Source: Salvia splendens (Eukaryota; Streptophyta; Magnoliopsida; Lamiales; Lamiaceae). From it: DNA of 64,000 nucleotides. Shown in pieces: positions 19,765-32,236 of the stretch. Positions within the stretch are counted from its first letter, which is position 1, and every line of letters begins with the position of its first letter. The position numbers and the translations under genes were made by a program. The notes under the pieces were generated by a model. It was not told where the DNA came from. It worked only from the letters and a program-made list of their open reading frames with translations, and searched no databases. The stretch covers positions 16,019,197-16,083,196 of the forward strand of contig NC_056048.1 of NCBI RefSeq assembly GCF_004379255.2, in the 5' to 3' direction.

Positions 19765-21822
19765 TTAAATAAAAAAAAGGTGGAGTTGCCCACCCAAATG
19801 TCATCCCAAAAGTAGATTTCTCATTTGCCCACCACCCACCTAATATGAGGGTTCGTCTGATGTCTCGCGCGCATGAATCTTTTCCAAATTGGGCTGTTGT
19901 GCCCGAAGGGGTTGGCCACGAGGGGGGAGGTCTTTTTGCAATACTTCATCTTCATATATTTTGCCCAAAGCGAGCTTTGCTCTCGGAATCGCCACCATAA
20001 CTTGACGTTGAAGGCTCGGAGTACTTCTTTGGATTTCCAAACACCGAGCCCCCCTTCGGAAGTCGGAAGGCAAATCTGATCCCAGCTTATCCAGTGTGTT
20101 CTTTTCCTCTCACTTGTCGACCCCCAGAAGAACCGAGCCATTTTCTGATCCAATTGCTTAAGAGCCCCGGAGGTTGGCTCGATGGCTTGGAAAATATGGA
20201 GTTGCACCGCTTCGAGCCTACTCTTAATGAGGGTAAGCCTTCCTCCAAAAGAGAGATGCCGGTGTGCCCAGCCCGTGACTCTAGCGGCAATCTTTTCTCG
20301 CAGGAACATGAACATGTCTCTACGCTTAACACCTCGATAAATAGGAACCCCAAGGTAAAGGAAAGGGAAGGTGCCTCTAGAGAATCCACCTTCGGACTGT
20401 ATTAGGTCGGCGCACCTATCATGTTTCTCGGCGATGTAGAAATTGCTCTTTGCTAGATTGATCTGTTGTCCGGAGATTCCCGCGTACTCATCTAGACAAG
20501 CTCTGAGCAGTCTTAGAGGTGCCTCCGCCGCTTGTGTGAAAATCACGATATCATCGGCATAGGCAAGGTGGCTTATCCCCATACATCCTCGTGTGGCCCT
20601 AAAAGTCATCTCTTTTTATTCCCCAAAATGAGTCTTTTTTTTTCCCAAAATGAGTATGTCCAAAGACCTTTATTGATAATCCGCGGCAATCACAAACAAG
20701 GCGGGAGAAATTGGGTCGCCTTGTCTAAGGCCACGGGATGACTTGAAAAACCCGAATGGGATCCCATTGATTAGGACCGAGAACCAGCATGAGCCCACGC
20801 ACCTTTCAATCAAGGATGTCCACCGGGCCAGGAAGCCCATTCGGTCCAAAACCTTGATTAGAAGGGGCCACTGAACTCTGTCGTGGGCTTTAGCCATGTC
20901 AATCTTGACCGCAACATTGGGGGCCGGAGTGCTTCTCGGTAGTTCGTGGAACATCTCTTACGCCAAGAGTACGCCATCGTTTAGAAGCCTCCCTTTCACA
21001 AACCCGCTCTGATTTGGAGAGATAACCTGAGGGAGAAGGGGAGTTAGCCGTCTCGTGAGGATTTTGGTAATGATCTTGTTAGAGACATTGCACATGCTGA
21101 TGGGGCGATAGTCGCTCCACGAGTCTTACGATCACCAAGAGACAAATCACTTTCCGGGCCACTTTCATCCACCGAGAGGGTAATATGCCGGCGGATCTCC
21201 TAGCCAAAATGAGGTTGTCGTTGGAGAACTTTAGCCGCTTGGCGAGACACACAGCCCCAAGATTACTTACTGCCATGATCAGAATGGACGAGATGGGAAT
21301 CCCTAATGTTCGGGTTCGGGAGGAAGAATAGCCGCTTTTTGAGGATTGTGTTGTATGAGGCGAAAGTTTTTGTTTTGTAGTAGCCTTTTGAACACTTTTG
21401 TAAGGAGTAGGGTGAGGTCCGAGAAACTAGGAATCGGACCGCATACTACTCTTGATTGGTGTAGGCACACCACTTTTGGGTGTGGCCTTGTTTTGTAACC
21501 TTTTGACCGAAATATAGGGATGAGGGACCCACGAACCTTCCACCATGAGGGTGTTTACGATGCTCGTGGCCGTGACGCTTCAAGGGAGGAAGGCTCCCCC
21601 AAAAAATTGCTGGATTGCGGCAACTACATCCACGCCAATCGTATCCCATCATGATTGATAAAAGGTGGCTGTGAAGCCATCCGGACCTGGGGTGCTATCT
21701 CCGGAGATGTCAAATACGGCTCTTTTCACTTCCTCCGCGTTTGGAGGGTCCGGGAGAGCGTCCACCTCGGGGGATGGTGGGAGGAGTTGTATCAAGCTCA
21801 TGTCCATCCCGGTCGATTCTAA
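19765..21822 (-). pseudogene. LINE C: RT to zf-RVT region, minus strand, interrupted
   Basis: Reads leftwards. 21822-21559 covers the pre-RT region (DPPNAEEVKRAVFDISGD, PGPDGFTATF, FFGGAFLPRSVTAT). 21125-20670 covers the RT core (PISMCN, QSGFVKGR, KIDMAKAHDRVQW, GDPISPALF), with a TAA at 20958-20960 shared with LINE B. After a short A/T-rich scar at about 20615-20665, 20609-19821 carries YADD and the thumb/connection region. The left end, WDDIW-like near 19770-19805, abuts the poly(A) end of LINE B. The endonuclease and RNase H parts are absent. LINE B and LINE C are close relatives. Confidence 0.82.
21126..21558 (+). mobile_element. 5'-truncated LINE 3' fragment inside LINE C
   Basis: Plus-strand sequence with the end of an RNase H domain (TFRATFIHREGN, ADLLAKM), an ORF2 tail (DEMGIPNVRVREEE-stop at about 21330) and a complete 3' UTR to the family terminus GAACCTTCCACCATGAGGGTGTTTA. 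No poly(A) tail follows. Both edges carry TTACGAT (21125-21131 and about 21551-21557). About 30 bp of LINE C is missing at the insertion point. Confidence 0.8.
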
Positions 21823-22056
21823 TTTTAGGAGAGAGAAGCTCCTCCATCTCTCTAGATTCGTCCCACCCCCATTTACCCTCCGCCGGCCACCCACACCTCC
21901 CTCACCCCCACTCCGACTTGCTCTCTCACCTCACCCGCCCCACGCAAGCTCTCGTTTGACGAAGGTTGATATCTAGTCGGATTTTGCCTCACGCCATCAC
22001 AACCTCGCGACCACCCCAAGCCTTTCCCGAGCAACCTCACCATCACCCTCCCGGCC

Positions 22057-24739
22057 ATGCCGGACGACCCGACGAGCGAGCCACCCCCTCTTGAGGGAGA
22101 GAAAACCCCCTCGGACCAACAAATGAAGTTTTGCTCGAAGGAATCAAACTCCCCGAAGGAGCCGTCTAAGAAAATGACGTTGAAGGCTGCTAAAGCAAAG
22201 ATCATGGCTCGAAAGAGCACTCCGGCCCCGACTACTAAAGGGGACGGTCGGAAGAGGTACGTGCTCTCCCCACTCCCCGAAGACAAGCAACTAAGGAAGA
22301 GAATCGACATTGGGGAGGAAGATTGCGCCCCGGTTGTGAGCCCAAAATGCAAAAACTCGATCCTTCCGGCGCTTGTAAGTCCCAACATGGCGAACGCATT
22401 GCAAGAGGGGGAGAATGTGCAAGGAGGAGTTGAAGAGGAGATAGAAATGGAAAGGCCACATGTGGTCCGCGACACAACTTCCGACCTGGTGCTTTTCTCC
22501 GGCCAAGATTCCGGCCAAGTCGCCGGAGAGGAGACGGCCGACCACGACATGGAGCCTTCTCAACCAAGCCATGACAAATCCATTGTACTTGGTGCTGCAA
22601 AAGTACAAGGTGCCTTGGGGGAGGAGATGGTCAACTTGCCCGATAAGGGTATGGGAACAAAAATGCTTTTGGAAAGTAGGTTGGCCCCTTGCCAAAATGG
22701 AGAGTCACATGATGCACTAGCCGTTAGTGAGTACTTGCAGCCTAACCCTACCAACCTTCTCCATGTTGCCTCCTTGGATGCGGCGGACATGCTAGACACC
22801 TTGGCGGCGCAGCCACTTCTCAACGCCGGCACGGCGGAGTCCGGCCGGCCGGCGGCCGAGCCAAACCATGCACCTCTTTTTGGTATGAACTCCCACTTGC
22901 TATCATCCTCAACCGCTTTCAAGGCCTACCAAATGGAGTTCCCACCCTTGGAGAAAGGTCGGACTCTAAAGCTACGTGATTCCTTTAAGCGTGGCCGACC
23001 GAAAGGTGCCGAGATGGTGCCGAGCCCGTGCTCGAGTCAACACGATCCCCCTTACACGCATTTCAAGCCGAGTGCGGGAGAAGGCCCCACGGCCTCGGCT
23101 AGCGTGCCTGAGGCCCCCAAAAATTGGGGCGAGCCCGTCATCATCTCCTAATTCCGGGGTAATGGCTGATCTCCTTAAGGTAACTCCATCAGCCACAATG
23201 AATGGGCCACAATTTAGTAGAGAAGAGGGAGCCGGGGTCGGATCGAATGGTAACTTGCCGGCCAATGGTGCCGAGACGGGCTCGGTAACCACAAATGCAT
23301 GGCGATCAATGGCGGACCTGATCAAGGGAGCCCCCGATCCGAATGGACCGCAAGTGTTCGTGGCCGACAAGATCCAAACCATTGGATTAGCATCAGTCTC
23401 AAATGGGATACCATCAATCTACTTCTCGGGGCTGGAAATCCGGAAGCTTGCCGAAAACGTAGGGCACGCCATTGTAGGTAAATTCTCACACTCTATCCCG
23501 ACAGCCGGACAAATTCAAAAGGCTCTCAATAACATGAAATTTCAATGTGGCTTTACTTGGAAATACATTAATGCCAAGCACATTCTTATTCAATGCGAGG
23601 ACTTGGTGGATTACGCAAGGCTCCTCGGTGGCCCGAAGGGGACGCCGGTGTGGCTCATCGATCGGCACCCAATGAGGGTGTTCAAATGGTCCCCAGATTT
23701 TGACGCCTATTGTGAGTCCCTGATTGCAGCAATATGGTGTAACCTAATTGGCCTTCCGATCCACCTATTCGATCAATCAGCCCTCTTCGCGATTGGCAAG
23801 CTCCTAGGGACGCCAATACAAGTTGACCGAGCCACTGCGAACAAGACAAGGCTCTCCTTTGCGCGCATTTGCGTCGAGATTGATATCACGAAACCACCCC
23901 CCGAAGAAATCATACTTGATATTTGTGGAAGAGAGACGGTCCAACAAGTGAGGTGGGATAAAATTCCAGCCTATTGTCGGGAGTGTAAGCACGTCGGTCA
24001 CTCGAGCAATGTTTGCTATGCTGTGGGAAAGACTGAGAGGCCACCGAAAAGAAACTACAACAATGCAGCCCCCCAAAAAGCAAATCAAGATGGAAACGGT
24101 CCCACGGAAAAGCAAGCCAATTTGGAGGCCAAGCAAAATAATAACAATGAGTGGAGACGGCAAAGGAGAAACAAAGGAAAGGGATCATCCCCGAAAGCTA
24201 GGCAGAGTGGGGAGGAGTCGGTTTGGGAGGGTCCGGACATTGTGGGCAACCTTCAAGAAGATGATGGGCTTGGGAAAGGTCAACTTAACACAAGGCCGGT
24301 CCAAGGTGAGGAAGCTGCCACTAAATACTCAATGGGGCCGAGTCGAACAAAATCGAACGATGAGGAAGCAACGGGTGTGCCGTGGGAACTTGGAGTCACA
24401 AGCCGTCGGATGGCTTCGAGCTCCCAAGGTGGGCCAAGAGGGGGCTCGAGAGGGAGAGGGCGACATTCCACATCAAACCATGGAAGGAGTGGAGATGAGT
24501 GGGCGGGCAATATCATGAGCACAAACAAGTACTACTCGCTCATGGCTAACGGGGAATTTGACGTCGAAGCATGTGGCGAGATGGATGAGGTGGAAATGGA
24601 ATTCCAAACCTTTGGTGCACAATCTAAGGATGCCTCGCAACAAGTTGATGCCGACAATCACACGATGGATGACGACCATCAGATTGTCATATTCCAAGGA
24701 GGGCCTTCAAACCTTCCGGGTACGACCCTATCTTGTTAA
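22057..24739 (+). pseudogene. LINE D ORF1 (DUF4283-like and CCHC), one frameshift
   Basis: The nucleic-acid-binding protein of the LINE. It starts MPDDPTSEPP; a low-complexity N-terminus is followed by KRYVLSPLPEDKQLRKR. The frame changes near 23130-23150 (in a run of C and A residues), from the frame starting at 22057 to the one ending at 24739. The second half has GIPSIYFSG, HAIVGKFSHSIP, the DUF4283-like block with GPKGTPVWLIDRHPMRVFKW, and the knuckle YCRECKHVGHSSNVCY (C-X2-C-X4-H-X4-C) at about 23970-24017. The tail carries IMSTNKYYSLMANGEFDVE. ORF2 starts 2 bp after the ORF1 stop, which suggests coupled translation. Confidence 0.88.
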
Positions 24740-24741
24740 TC

Positions 24742-27700
24742 ATGTCTTACAACTTCATGTTTTGGAACGCTAGGGGAATCGCTAATGCGCCGACCCAAAA
24801 CGTCCTCAAAAGACTAATCAAGTGTTATAATGTCATGTTTCTTGCAATAATGGAGCCACTCACTTATCCCGACCCGGATCGGTATTCCAAGGTGTTGGGA
24901 CTAAATTTCAAAGGTGCAAATACGTCTGGTAAGATATGGGTATTCGCCGAGGAGGGTGCCAACTTCATCGTTGAGGAGGATTCAGACCAAGTCCTACACG
25001 GAAGGCTTACTTCGTACCGCATGGCGAATCATATCTCCATTTCGGCCATCTACGCTAAATGTAGTAGGTTGGAGCGACACCCTCTGTGGGATAAAATGAG
25101 GGAGATATCATTCAGGACGGAAGGAACCCCGTGGCTGATTGGAGGGGATTTTAATACGATCCTTGCACACGAAGACAGGGTTGGAAGTGAAACCAACCGG
25201 CAAGCAGAGATGATTGATTTTGCCGAAGCAATTGAAGATTGCCGGCTTCTGGACCCGGGATTCGATGGTGCGGAATTCACTTGGGCTAAAAATGGCTTGT
25301 TTGAGAGGTTGGACAGGCTGCTTGTTAATGAGGCATGGTCTAATGCGTTTGAGGCAACAAGGGTAACTAATCTCCCAAGGGTTTCCTCGGATCATGGCCC
25401 GATTCTTGCAAGGTGTAAGATGCCGAGGCCCCCCTCCGGGGGCAGCGCCTTTCGCTTCCAGAACATGTGGGTCCGGCATGGAGGCTTCCTGCAGCTTGTG
25501 CAAAATATTTGGGCTCAACCAACAGAGGCGAGTGGGCTATTGAACCTCCAAACTAAGCTTGCTAGGAGCAAAAAGGCCCTCAAGGCGTGGAACAAGGAGG
25601 TTTTTGGCAACATTCACGCCAATCTCAAAGGAATGGAGGAAGGAATCGCGCAGGCTCAAGCCGACTTTGAGGCTGATCCAACGCCACACAATAGATCCGA
25701 GATCAACAAAAGCATTGCCGAGTACATCCTCCTTCTCCGGATGGAGGAGGACTTCTGGAGGCAAAAGGCGGCTCTACGGTGGCTAGCAGATGGAGATAAG
25801 AATACCAGATTCTACCAAAGCTGGGTGAAGCAGAAGAGAGTTAGACTCCGAATTCACTCTATCAATGTGAATGGCCGGGAGATTGCAGATGAAACTGAGA
25901 TACGGCACTCGGCGGTCGAATTCTTTCGGAGCCTTCTCGCCCCGGATACCCTGGACCTTGGGGACCCGGACCTTGATCTTATCCAACAACTCCCCCCCTC
26001 AACGGATCTTGAGGAGCTACACTACCCACCGAACTCCGAGGAGGTGAAGAAAGCGGTTTTTGACATCTCCGGGGACAGTGCTCCAGGCCCGGATGGCTTC
26101 TCGGCTGTCTTCTACCAAACATGTTGGGGGATTCTTGGAACGGATGTGGTGGAAGCCATAAAACAGGTCTTTCTTGGGGCCTACCTCCCTCGGAGCGTCA
26201 CGGCCACAAACATTGTCCTTATCCCGAAGAAGGCCTCGCCCGAGACATGGGCCGATTTTCGCCCCATAAGCCTATGAAACGTCCTCAACAAGATTATTAC
26301 AAAAGTTCTAACCGCACGCCTTGCGCCTTTTTTGCCACAGGTTATCTCCCCGAACCAGAGTGGATTCGTGAAGGGGCGGCTCCTACATGACAACGCCCTC
26401 CTCGCCCAAGAGATGTTCCACGAATTAGCAAGGTGCTCCTCTGCACCGAATGTGGCCATTAAGATCGACATGGCCAAGGCGTATGATAGAGTGCAATGGA
26501 GCTTCTTGATCAAGGTGCTTCGGCGCATGGGCTTCTCGGATGGGTGGATCGCCCTGATTGAAAGGTACATTGGCTCCTGTTGGTTCTCGGTCCTTATTAA
26601 CGGTGTCCCAGCTGGATTCTTCAAATCTACTCGGGGGCTCAGACAAGGAGACCCCATATCCCCGGCGCTGTTTGTGATTGCCGCCGAGTATCTCTCCAGG
26701 GCCCTCGATAAGCTCATCCTTGGAAAAAAAGAGATGACCTTCAAAGCGGCCAGGAGGTGCATGGAAATCAGCCACTTAGCATATGCCGATGACATTATAA
26801 TCTTCACTCAAGCAGCTGCAACCCCATTGCGTCGGCTTAGAGAGTGCCTTGACGGATATGAGGGAGTCTCCGGGCAGCAGATCAATCTTGCAAAAAGTAA
26901 TTTCTATATTGCTGAAGCGCACGAGCAATGGGCACATGAAATCCAAAACGTAGGAGGCTTTGCTCGGGGGTCCTTCCCATTCCTCTATTTGGGGGTCCAT
27001 ATATACCGTGGAGCCAAGAAAACCGAAATGTTCATGTTTGTCCGAGAGAAGATCGCTAGAAGGATTTTCGGATGGGCACATCGTCATCTATCTTTTGGAG
27101 GAAGGCTAACTCTCATTAAGAGCACTCTTGAGGCAGTTCCTATCCACATCTTCCAAGCCATTGAGCCCACGGCCGGAACCCTTAAGCTACTTGATCAGCA
27201 ATTGGCTCGCTTCTTTTGGGGCTCGACGACTGAGAAAAAACGGACACATTGGATCAGCTGGGACCAAATGTGCCTCCCCACCAAGGAGGGAGGGCTCGGG
27301 ATCCGAAAGTTCACAGAAGTTCTAAGAGCATTCAACATTAAACTCTGGTGGCGGTTCAGACAACAGAACTCTTTATGGGCCCGGTACATGATGAGAAAGT
27401 ATTGCGCCAATTCATCGCCACTTTCGCCAAGGATCACGGGAAGGAATAGCCCGACGTGGAGGAGGCTGGCCAAAGCTTGGGCCCACGCTCAACCACACAT
27501 TCGCTGGATTGTTGGTCAAGGTAAGATCTACTTCTGGGATGATATATGGCTTGGCAACGACCCTCTTAGGGGGTTATGTTTCGACGAGAGGGGTAGCCCT
27601 ACAACGACTGTCTCGGAGTTTATCACGGATGGTGAGTGGGACGCTCCAAAACTCCAAGTTCTCCATGACCAGGCGGGCCTTCCCCAACAGATCATTGATC

Positions 27701-28914
27701 AAATTCGCAAAACCCCGATACTTCCCGGGGAGCCGGACATCCCACGATGGACGCTGACAAGGCGAGGAGATTTCTCGCTAGCCTCGACTTGGGAGACGGT
27801 CCGGTCGCCTCAACCCATCATCCAAGGGCTCGAGGAGATTTGGACGGCTGGCCTCACAACTACCATCGCTATCTTCAATTGGAGGCTCATATCCAACCGC
27901 ATCCCTGTTGACGCAAAGCTGCAATGGCGCAAGATTGAACTCGCATCCAAATGCCAATGCTGCCCACACAGGCCTAGTACCGAGTCTCTCCAACACCTCT
28001 TCATTCAAGGAGTAGGTGCAACGAGAGTGTGGAGGGAATTCGACGGGTGGTTCAAAGGCTCGGCCCCCACTATCGTGGTCAATGACACGATCCCAACAAG
28101 AATTGAGGTATGGGCGAGAAGATTGCAGCAGCCGGGAAGGAAGCACCTCAGCCGAGCCATGCCGTACCTTATCTTCTGGTTCCTCTGGGCAGAGAGAAAT
28201 AGGAGCCGCCATCATGATGTTCAATTCAAACCGAGCAATGTGATTTGGCAAATCCTCACTTTCGTCCGGAACAGCATGGCTAATGGCAGGCTCAAGCCAA
28301 AGCATTGGAGAGGGGTTAGGCTCGGAGTTAGTATCCCAAGCCATGCCGAACCGCAACGGCCACCGCGACTCGCTATGATGGTTAAGTGGGAACCACCGGA
28401 TCAGGCCTGGATCAAACTTAATACGGACGGGTCCTTTAAAGAAGCAACAGGAAAAGCCGGGGGAGGCGGCCTCATTCGAGACCACTTGGGGAAGGTGCTA
28501 GTCGCCTATGCGCTCCCTCTCGAAGCACACTCACCACTCGAAGCCGAACTACTCGCCATGCACCACGGCTTGAAGCTGGCCTCGGAGCTTGAGAAACCAA
28601 TTTGGCTCGAATCGGACGCCGAGCAAGCTCTCAATCTCATTAAACGGCCAAGTTGGGGGCCTGCTCATACTCGCCAAGCCATGGCCCACATGACCTTACA
28701 CAAGCGCCAACTCACTCTCCGAACAACCTTCATCCACCGAGAAGGCAATAAGGCGGCTGACTTACTTGCGAAGATTGGTGTCGATCTGAGCCACAGTCAA
28801 GTTTTGGAGGCCCAAGACTTATCGAGAGCCTTCCAAGATGTCATTCGAATGGAACAAATGGGGATCCCGAACTTCCGGGTCCGTGCCGGGAAGATGCTTA
28901 GGAGGACACCGTAG
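24742..28914 (+). pseudogene. LINE D ORF2: endonuclease, RT, zf-RVT, RNase H; one nonsense codon
   Basis: Start ATG 24742 (MSYNFMFWNARG); 1,391 codons. The AP-type endonuclease has FWNARG, AIMEPL, SAIYAKC, LIGGDFNTIL, DGAEFTWAKN and SDHGPILARC, all complete. RT has SGDSAPGPDGFSAVF, QSGFVKGRLLHD, KIDMAKAYDRVQW, GDPISPALF and catalytic YADD at 26782-26793. It is followed by FPFLYLGV, the zf-RVT-like NRIPVDAKLQWRKIELASKC, and RNase H with NTDGS, EAELLAMHHG, ESDAEQAL and HREGNKAADLLAK. The only lesion is TGA at 26275-26277 (codon 512), replacing the Cys of PISLCNV, just before the RT core. With readthrough or reversion the enzyme would look complete. Confidence 0.92.
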
Positions 28915-29144
28915 AGTAGGTGGGTGTCGAGCCATTTGTGACACGACCCCTACTTACTCTTGTGGTGCTTTGGCCTTTTGATTGTTCTTGCTTTGGTTGT
29001 AATAGTTAGTTGTAATAGCCGCATGTAACCCTAAGCCTCGTGCTAGGCTAATTGTAACCGAGAAATATTTTGCTATATAGGGATGAGGGACCCACGAACC
29101 CTCCACCGTTAAGGTGTTTGAAAAAAAAAAAAAAAAAAAAAAAA

Positions 29145-29182
29145 GACGGTATGAACGGCCTCTGGTTGGGGTGGTGAAGCCC
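29145..29182 (+). other. 38-bp copy of an Athila ORF segment (filler)
   Basis: Identical over 38 bp to 53633-53670, inside the ATHILA ORF-1-like gene of the Athila element 24 kb away (begins GACGGTATGAACGGCC, ends GGTGAAGCCC). It lies exactly between the LINE D poly(A) and the first pararetroviral sequence. Confidence 0.85.
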
Positions 29183-29995
29183 TGTCATCTCTCCAGAAGA
29201 ATGGCAAGGTGACTTATACAGTTGCCGAGAAGTCGCAAAAGAAAAAAGAACCTGTGATAAGCCATGGTTCAACTACTTTGATTATATCGTAAAAACTGTT
29301 GAAGAATCCGTTACTCTAGGAACGGGATTTAGTTCTTTTAAACTTCTTTCTAAATCTTTAATTGAAGAACACAGAAAGAATTTCAAATTCCTTCATTTAG
29401 GATTAGTCCAAATTGGACTAAAACCTGCAACTAGAAAAGGGTTAAACACCTCTCCTTTAATTGCTGTTCGTGATAAAAGACACCTAAGGTTTCATGATTC
29501 TTTTTATTAGGGATTGTAGAAACTAGTCTTTGTGATGGACCAATTTATTTTAGTTGCTTTCCCAATTTTGTGTTGTCTTTAATAGACATGACCTTAATGA
29601 ATGCTTTATGCTTAGATATTAGAACCGAAGGGTTTAATATGGCTAGAGAAGCAAAAAATGTTATCCTTACATATAGGATACATTATAAGGTTATGAATTC
29701 TGTTTTCCCAAGATGTAAGGAAATTCCTTACGAATCAGAAAAACAGACTACTCTTTTTGTCACTAATCTAGAAAAGAGTAATGTTAAAATTCCCCAGACT
29801 ATTACTTGGGATCAGGTTAAATTTCTTGAAAATTGGCTCCTTGAAGAAGCCATAGAACCGGAAAAACCGGAACTAAGAAAACTTGAAGACGTAATAGAAC
29901 ACTCAAATGGTGATGTCGAAATCAGGTTTTCTGATACAAGAGTAGAGTTTCTACCTCTTTCGTTCCTTTGTCTAACTTTGAAAAGGAAAACATAA
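29183..29995 (+). pseudogene. EPRV movement protein (30K superfamily), frameshifted
   Basis: The conserved caulimovirid movement-protein core is visible: a short motif with HLGLVQIGLKP and the following GLN block near 29395-29450, then RDKRHLRF. A TAG (29508-29510) and frame changes between about 29505 and 29570 break the frame; the continuation (29570-29995) holds the TYRIHYKVMN motif. Movement proteins of this family widen plasmodesmata for cell-to-cell spread. This copy cannot yield a full product. The frame passes near 29970 into the coat-protein region by another shift. Confidence 0.75.
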
Positions 29996-32236
29996 AAGGA
30001 ACGTGTTTTTCACCTTCAGGAATAAATCATCCTGATTATAAGGTAGAAATTCCTTCTTCTAGTAATACTAGAAGAACCTCTCCAACCCCCTCGGAAATGG
30101 TTTATAGCGATTTTTCTATCAATGTCTTAAGTAAAGATGATAAAGATTTTGATTCCTTTTATTCAAAGGAAAGTGATTTAAAAAGAAAATGGTTTTCTCT
30201 TAAAAGTGAAAAAGGTCAAAGCAAATGGTTTTCTCTTTATAGAAAATTTCTGAGAAAAACTAACGGAGAAAATACTCTCGATTTCTTTGAATTTCTTAGG
30301 AAAATGTATGCTCTACAGAAAAGAGATTTTCCTGATTTCAAGGACGAAAGGGTTATCTCTACTCTTGAGACTTCACTCAAAGATTTCAAAACTGTTTCTA
30401 GAAAAATTATTAAAATATCCATCCCCTAAAAATGAATCTTTCTATTAAAACATTAGAAGGGGAAATTCTTGCCTCTCCTTATAAAGGAAGCTCAGCAGGA
30501 AAATTCGAGGATATTGTTTCACAGAACAATTTTACAAATCTTTATCTCAAAACTTTAGGAGACCAGATGAATAGGATTGAAAAGGTATCCCAGAACACCG
30601 AAGTTGAAAGCTTTGGTTTAAACTTCGGTCCCAAAAGGGATAGCAAGGTTTTATTCAAACCTATGTCTTCTGATAAGTTGGACATAAATTTCTGTCCCAA
30701 CGTCTCCTCTGAAATGATTGGAGAGATTGCAAAAAGGTTAAATAACCTAAAAATTAATGATTGCGCTCCTCTTAATAAAGGAGAAAAATCATGTGAATCG
30801 GAAGAGTCCGATGACTCAGAAAATTCTGATCAAAGTTTGGGTGAACTCGAAAAACAATTCGAGAAAATGAGGATTGAGGATGATCCCTTAGAGGTCAATA
30901 AATTGTCTTCTTCCTATAAAAAGAAGATAGTTTATAATATCCATGCAAAGCCCTATTATCATAGGCCTACTCCGGTAGACCTCCAATTAGAGCAGTTTAG
31001 TGAATATAATGCTTGCTCTTATGATGGGAAATCCATTAATGAATGGAATATTGATGGTCTTTCTCAATACCAAATACAAGATGTCATAAATTATATGACA
31101 ATGTATGCCTCGGCCCATAGGGTCAGTGGCACTACAGATCCTGTTATTGCAAGAGCCATAATTCAAGGCTTCACTGGCCAGCTTAAAGGATGGTGGGATT
31201 TTCGCATCAACGAAGAAGTAAAAAATCAAATCCTTAATGTTGTTAAGACAGAAAATAGGGACAAGGTTATTACACAAGTCCCAGACAGTGTTAATACGCT
31301 ATTATATACGATAGCAAAACACTTTATCGGAGAAGCATCACTACATCTTGATAAAACTTAAGAACAATTGATGAACCTTAGATGCCACAATTTATCTCAA
31401 TATAAGTGGTATAAGGATGTCTTTCTCTCTAAAGTCTTTATTAGAGAAGATTGTTACCAACAATTTTGGAAAGAGAAGTTCTTATCAGGACTACCCCATT
31501 TCTTTACTGAAAGAATCCGTAATAGAATAAAGCAAAAAAACAATGGAGAAATTCCATACCATTTGTACACATATGGAGACCTTTCCTCAGAAATTATTTC
31601 TGAAGGAATCAACTTATGTAATGAAATAAAATAACATAAACAAGTTCGAAAAGAAAAGGTTATGGGAAAGATGGTCGTTGGAGACTTTTGTGAGCAATTA
31701 GGCTTACAAACTTTTCCCCATAAAACCTCTGAAAAGAAAAGAAAAGAAAGGTTTATAAATCTTCCAAAACTCCTTTCAAAAGAAAGAAAAGAAAATCTTT
31801 TCATAAGTCATCCTTTAGGGATGAAGAAAAACCCAAAGGAAGAAAACCCCCTGTCTGTTACAAATGTCACAGACTAGGACATTACGCTAATTAGTGTAAA
31901 ATGAAAAAGAAAATCAATAGTCTATCTATTGATGAAGGATTAAAGAAATCCCTTGAAAAGATTCTCATATCAGAATCTGATGAAGAGCTTAAAGTTGCTG
32001 CTATTTCAGCTAGCGACAATAACTCTTATGAAAATTCAGAAGAAGAAGAGTCAGACTGTAATGATAATTGTGACTATTACAAGACTCTTTGTAAAGCTAA
32101 TGGATTATGTATGCTATCCAAAGAAGAGTCTTTTATTCTTGAATTAATCGATCAGGTAACTGATCCAGAAAAGAAAAAAGAAGCTCTCCAAAAATATATT
32201 GAGAAATATGGTTCGGAAAATCAAACAAAAATATAA
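29968..32236 (+). pseudogene. EPRV coat protein region with CCHC knuckle, several stops
   Basis: Segments 29968-30429, 30432-31361, 31368-31634 and 31901-32236 lie in order. 30432-31361 has the linker after the movement protein and an acidic Ser/Glu stretch, then the capsid core with a tryptophan-rich GQLKGWWDF motif. A CCHC knuckle is encoded near 31855-31900 but carries an in-frame TAG at 31892-31894 just before its last Cys. TAA codons at 31359-31361 and 31632-31634 add to the damage. The acidic SEEEESDCNDNCD tail is as in caulimovirid capsid proteins. Confidence 0.7.

Larger units (their letters stand above)
21827..29144 (+). mobile_element. LINE D: full-length L1-type LINE with RNase H
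   Basis: About 7.3 kb: 5' UTR with the family hairpin (21827-22056), ORF1 (22057-24739), ORF2 (24742-28914), 3' UTR (28915-29120) and a 24-base poly(A) (29121-29144). It is inserted next to LINE C. Immediately right of the poly(A) lies 38 bp of foreign sequence and then a pararetrovirus, so no target-site duplication is seen. Coding capacity is spoiled by one ORF1 frameshift and one ORF2 nonsense codon only. Confidence 0.92.

Noticed and set aside
21551..21557. TTACGAT at both edges read as a normal target-site duplication
   Set aside because: The fragment lacks a poly(A) tail, and LINE C bases are missing at the site, so simple duplication does not fit.
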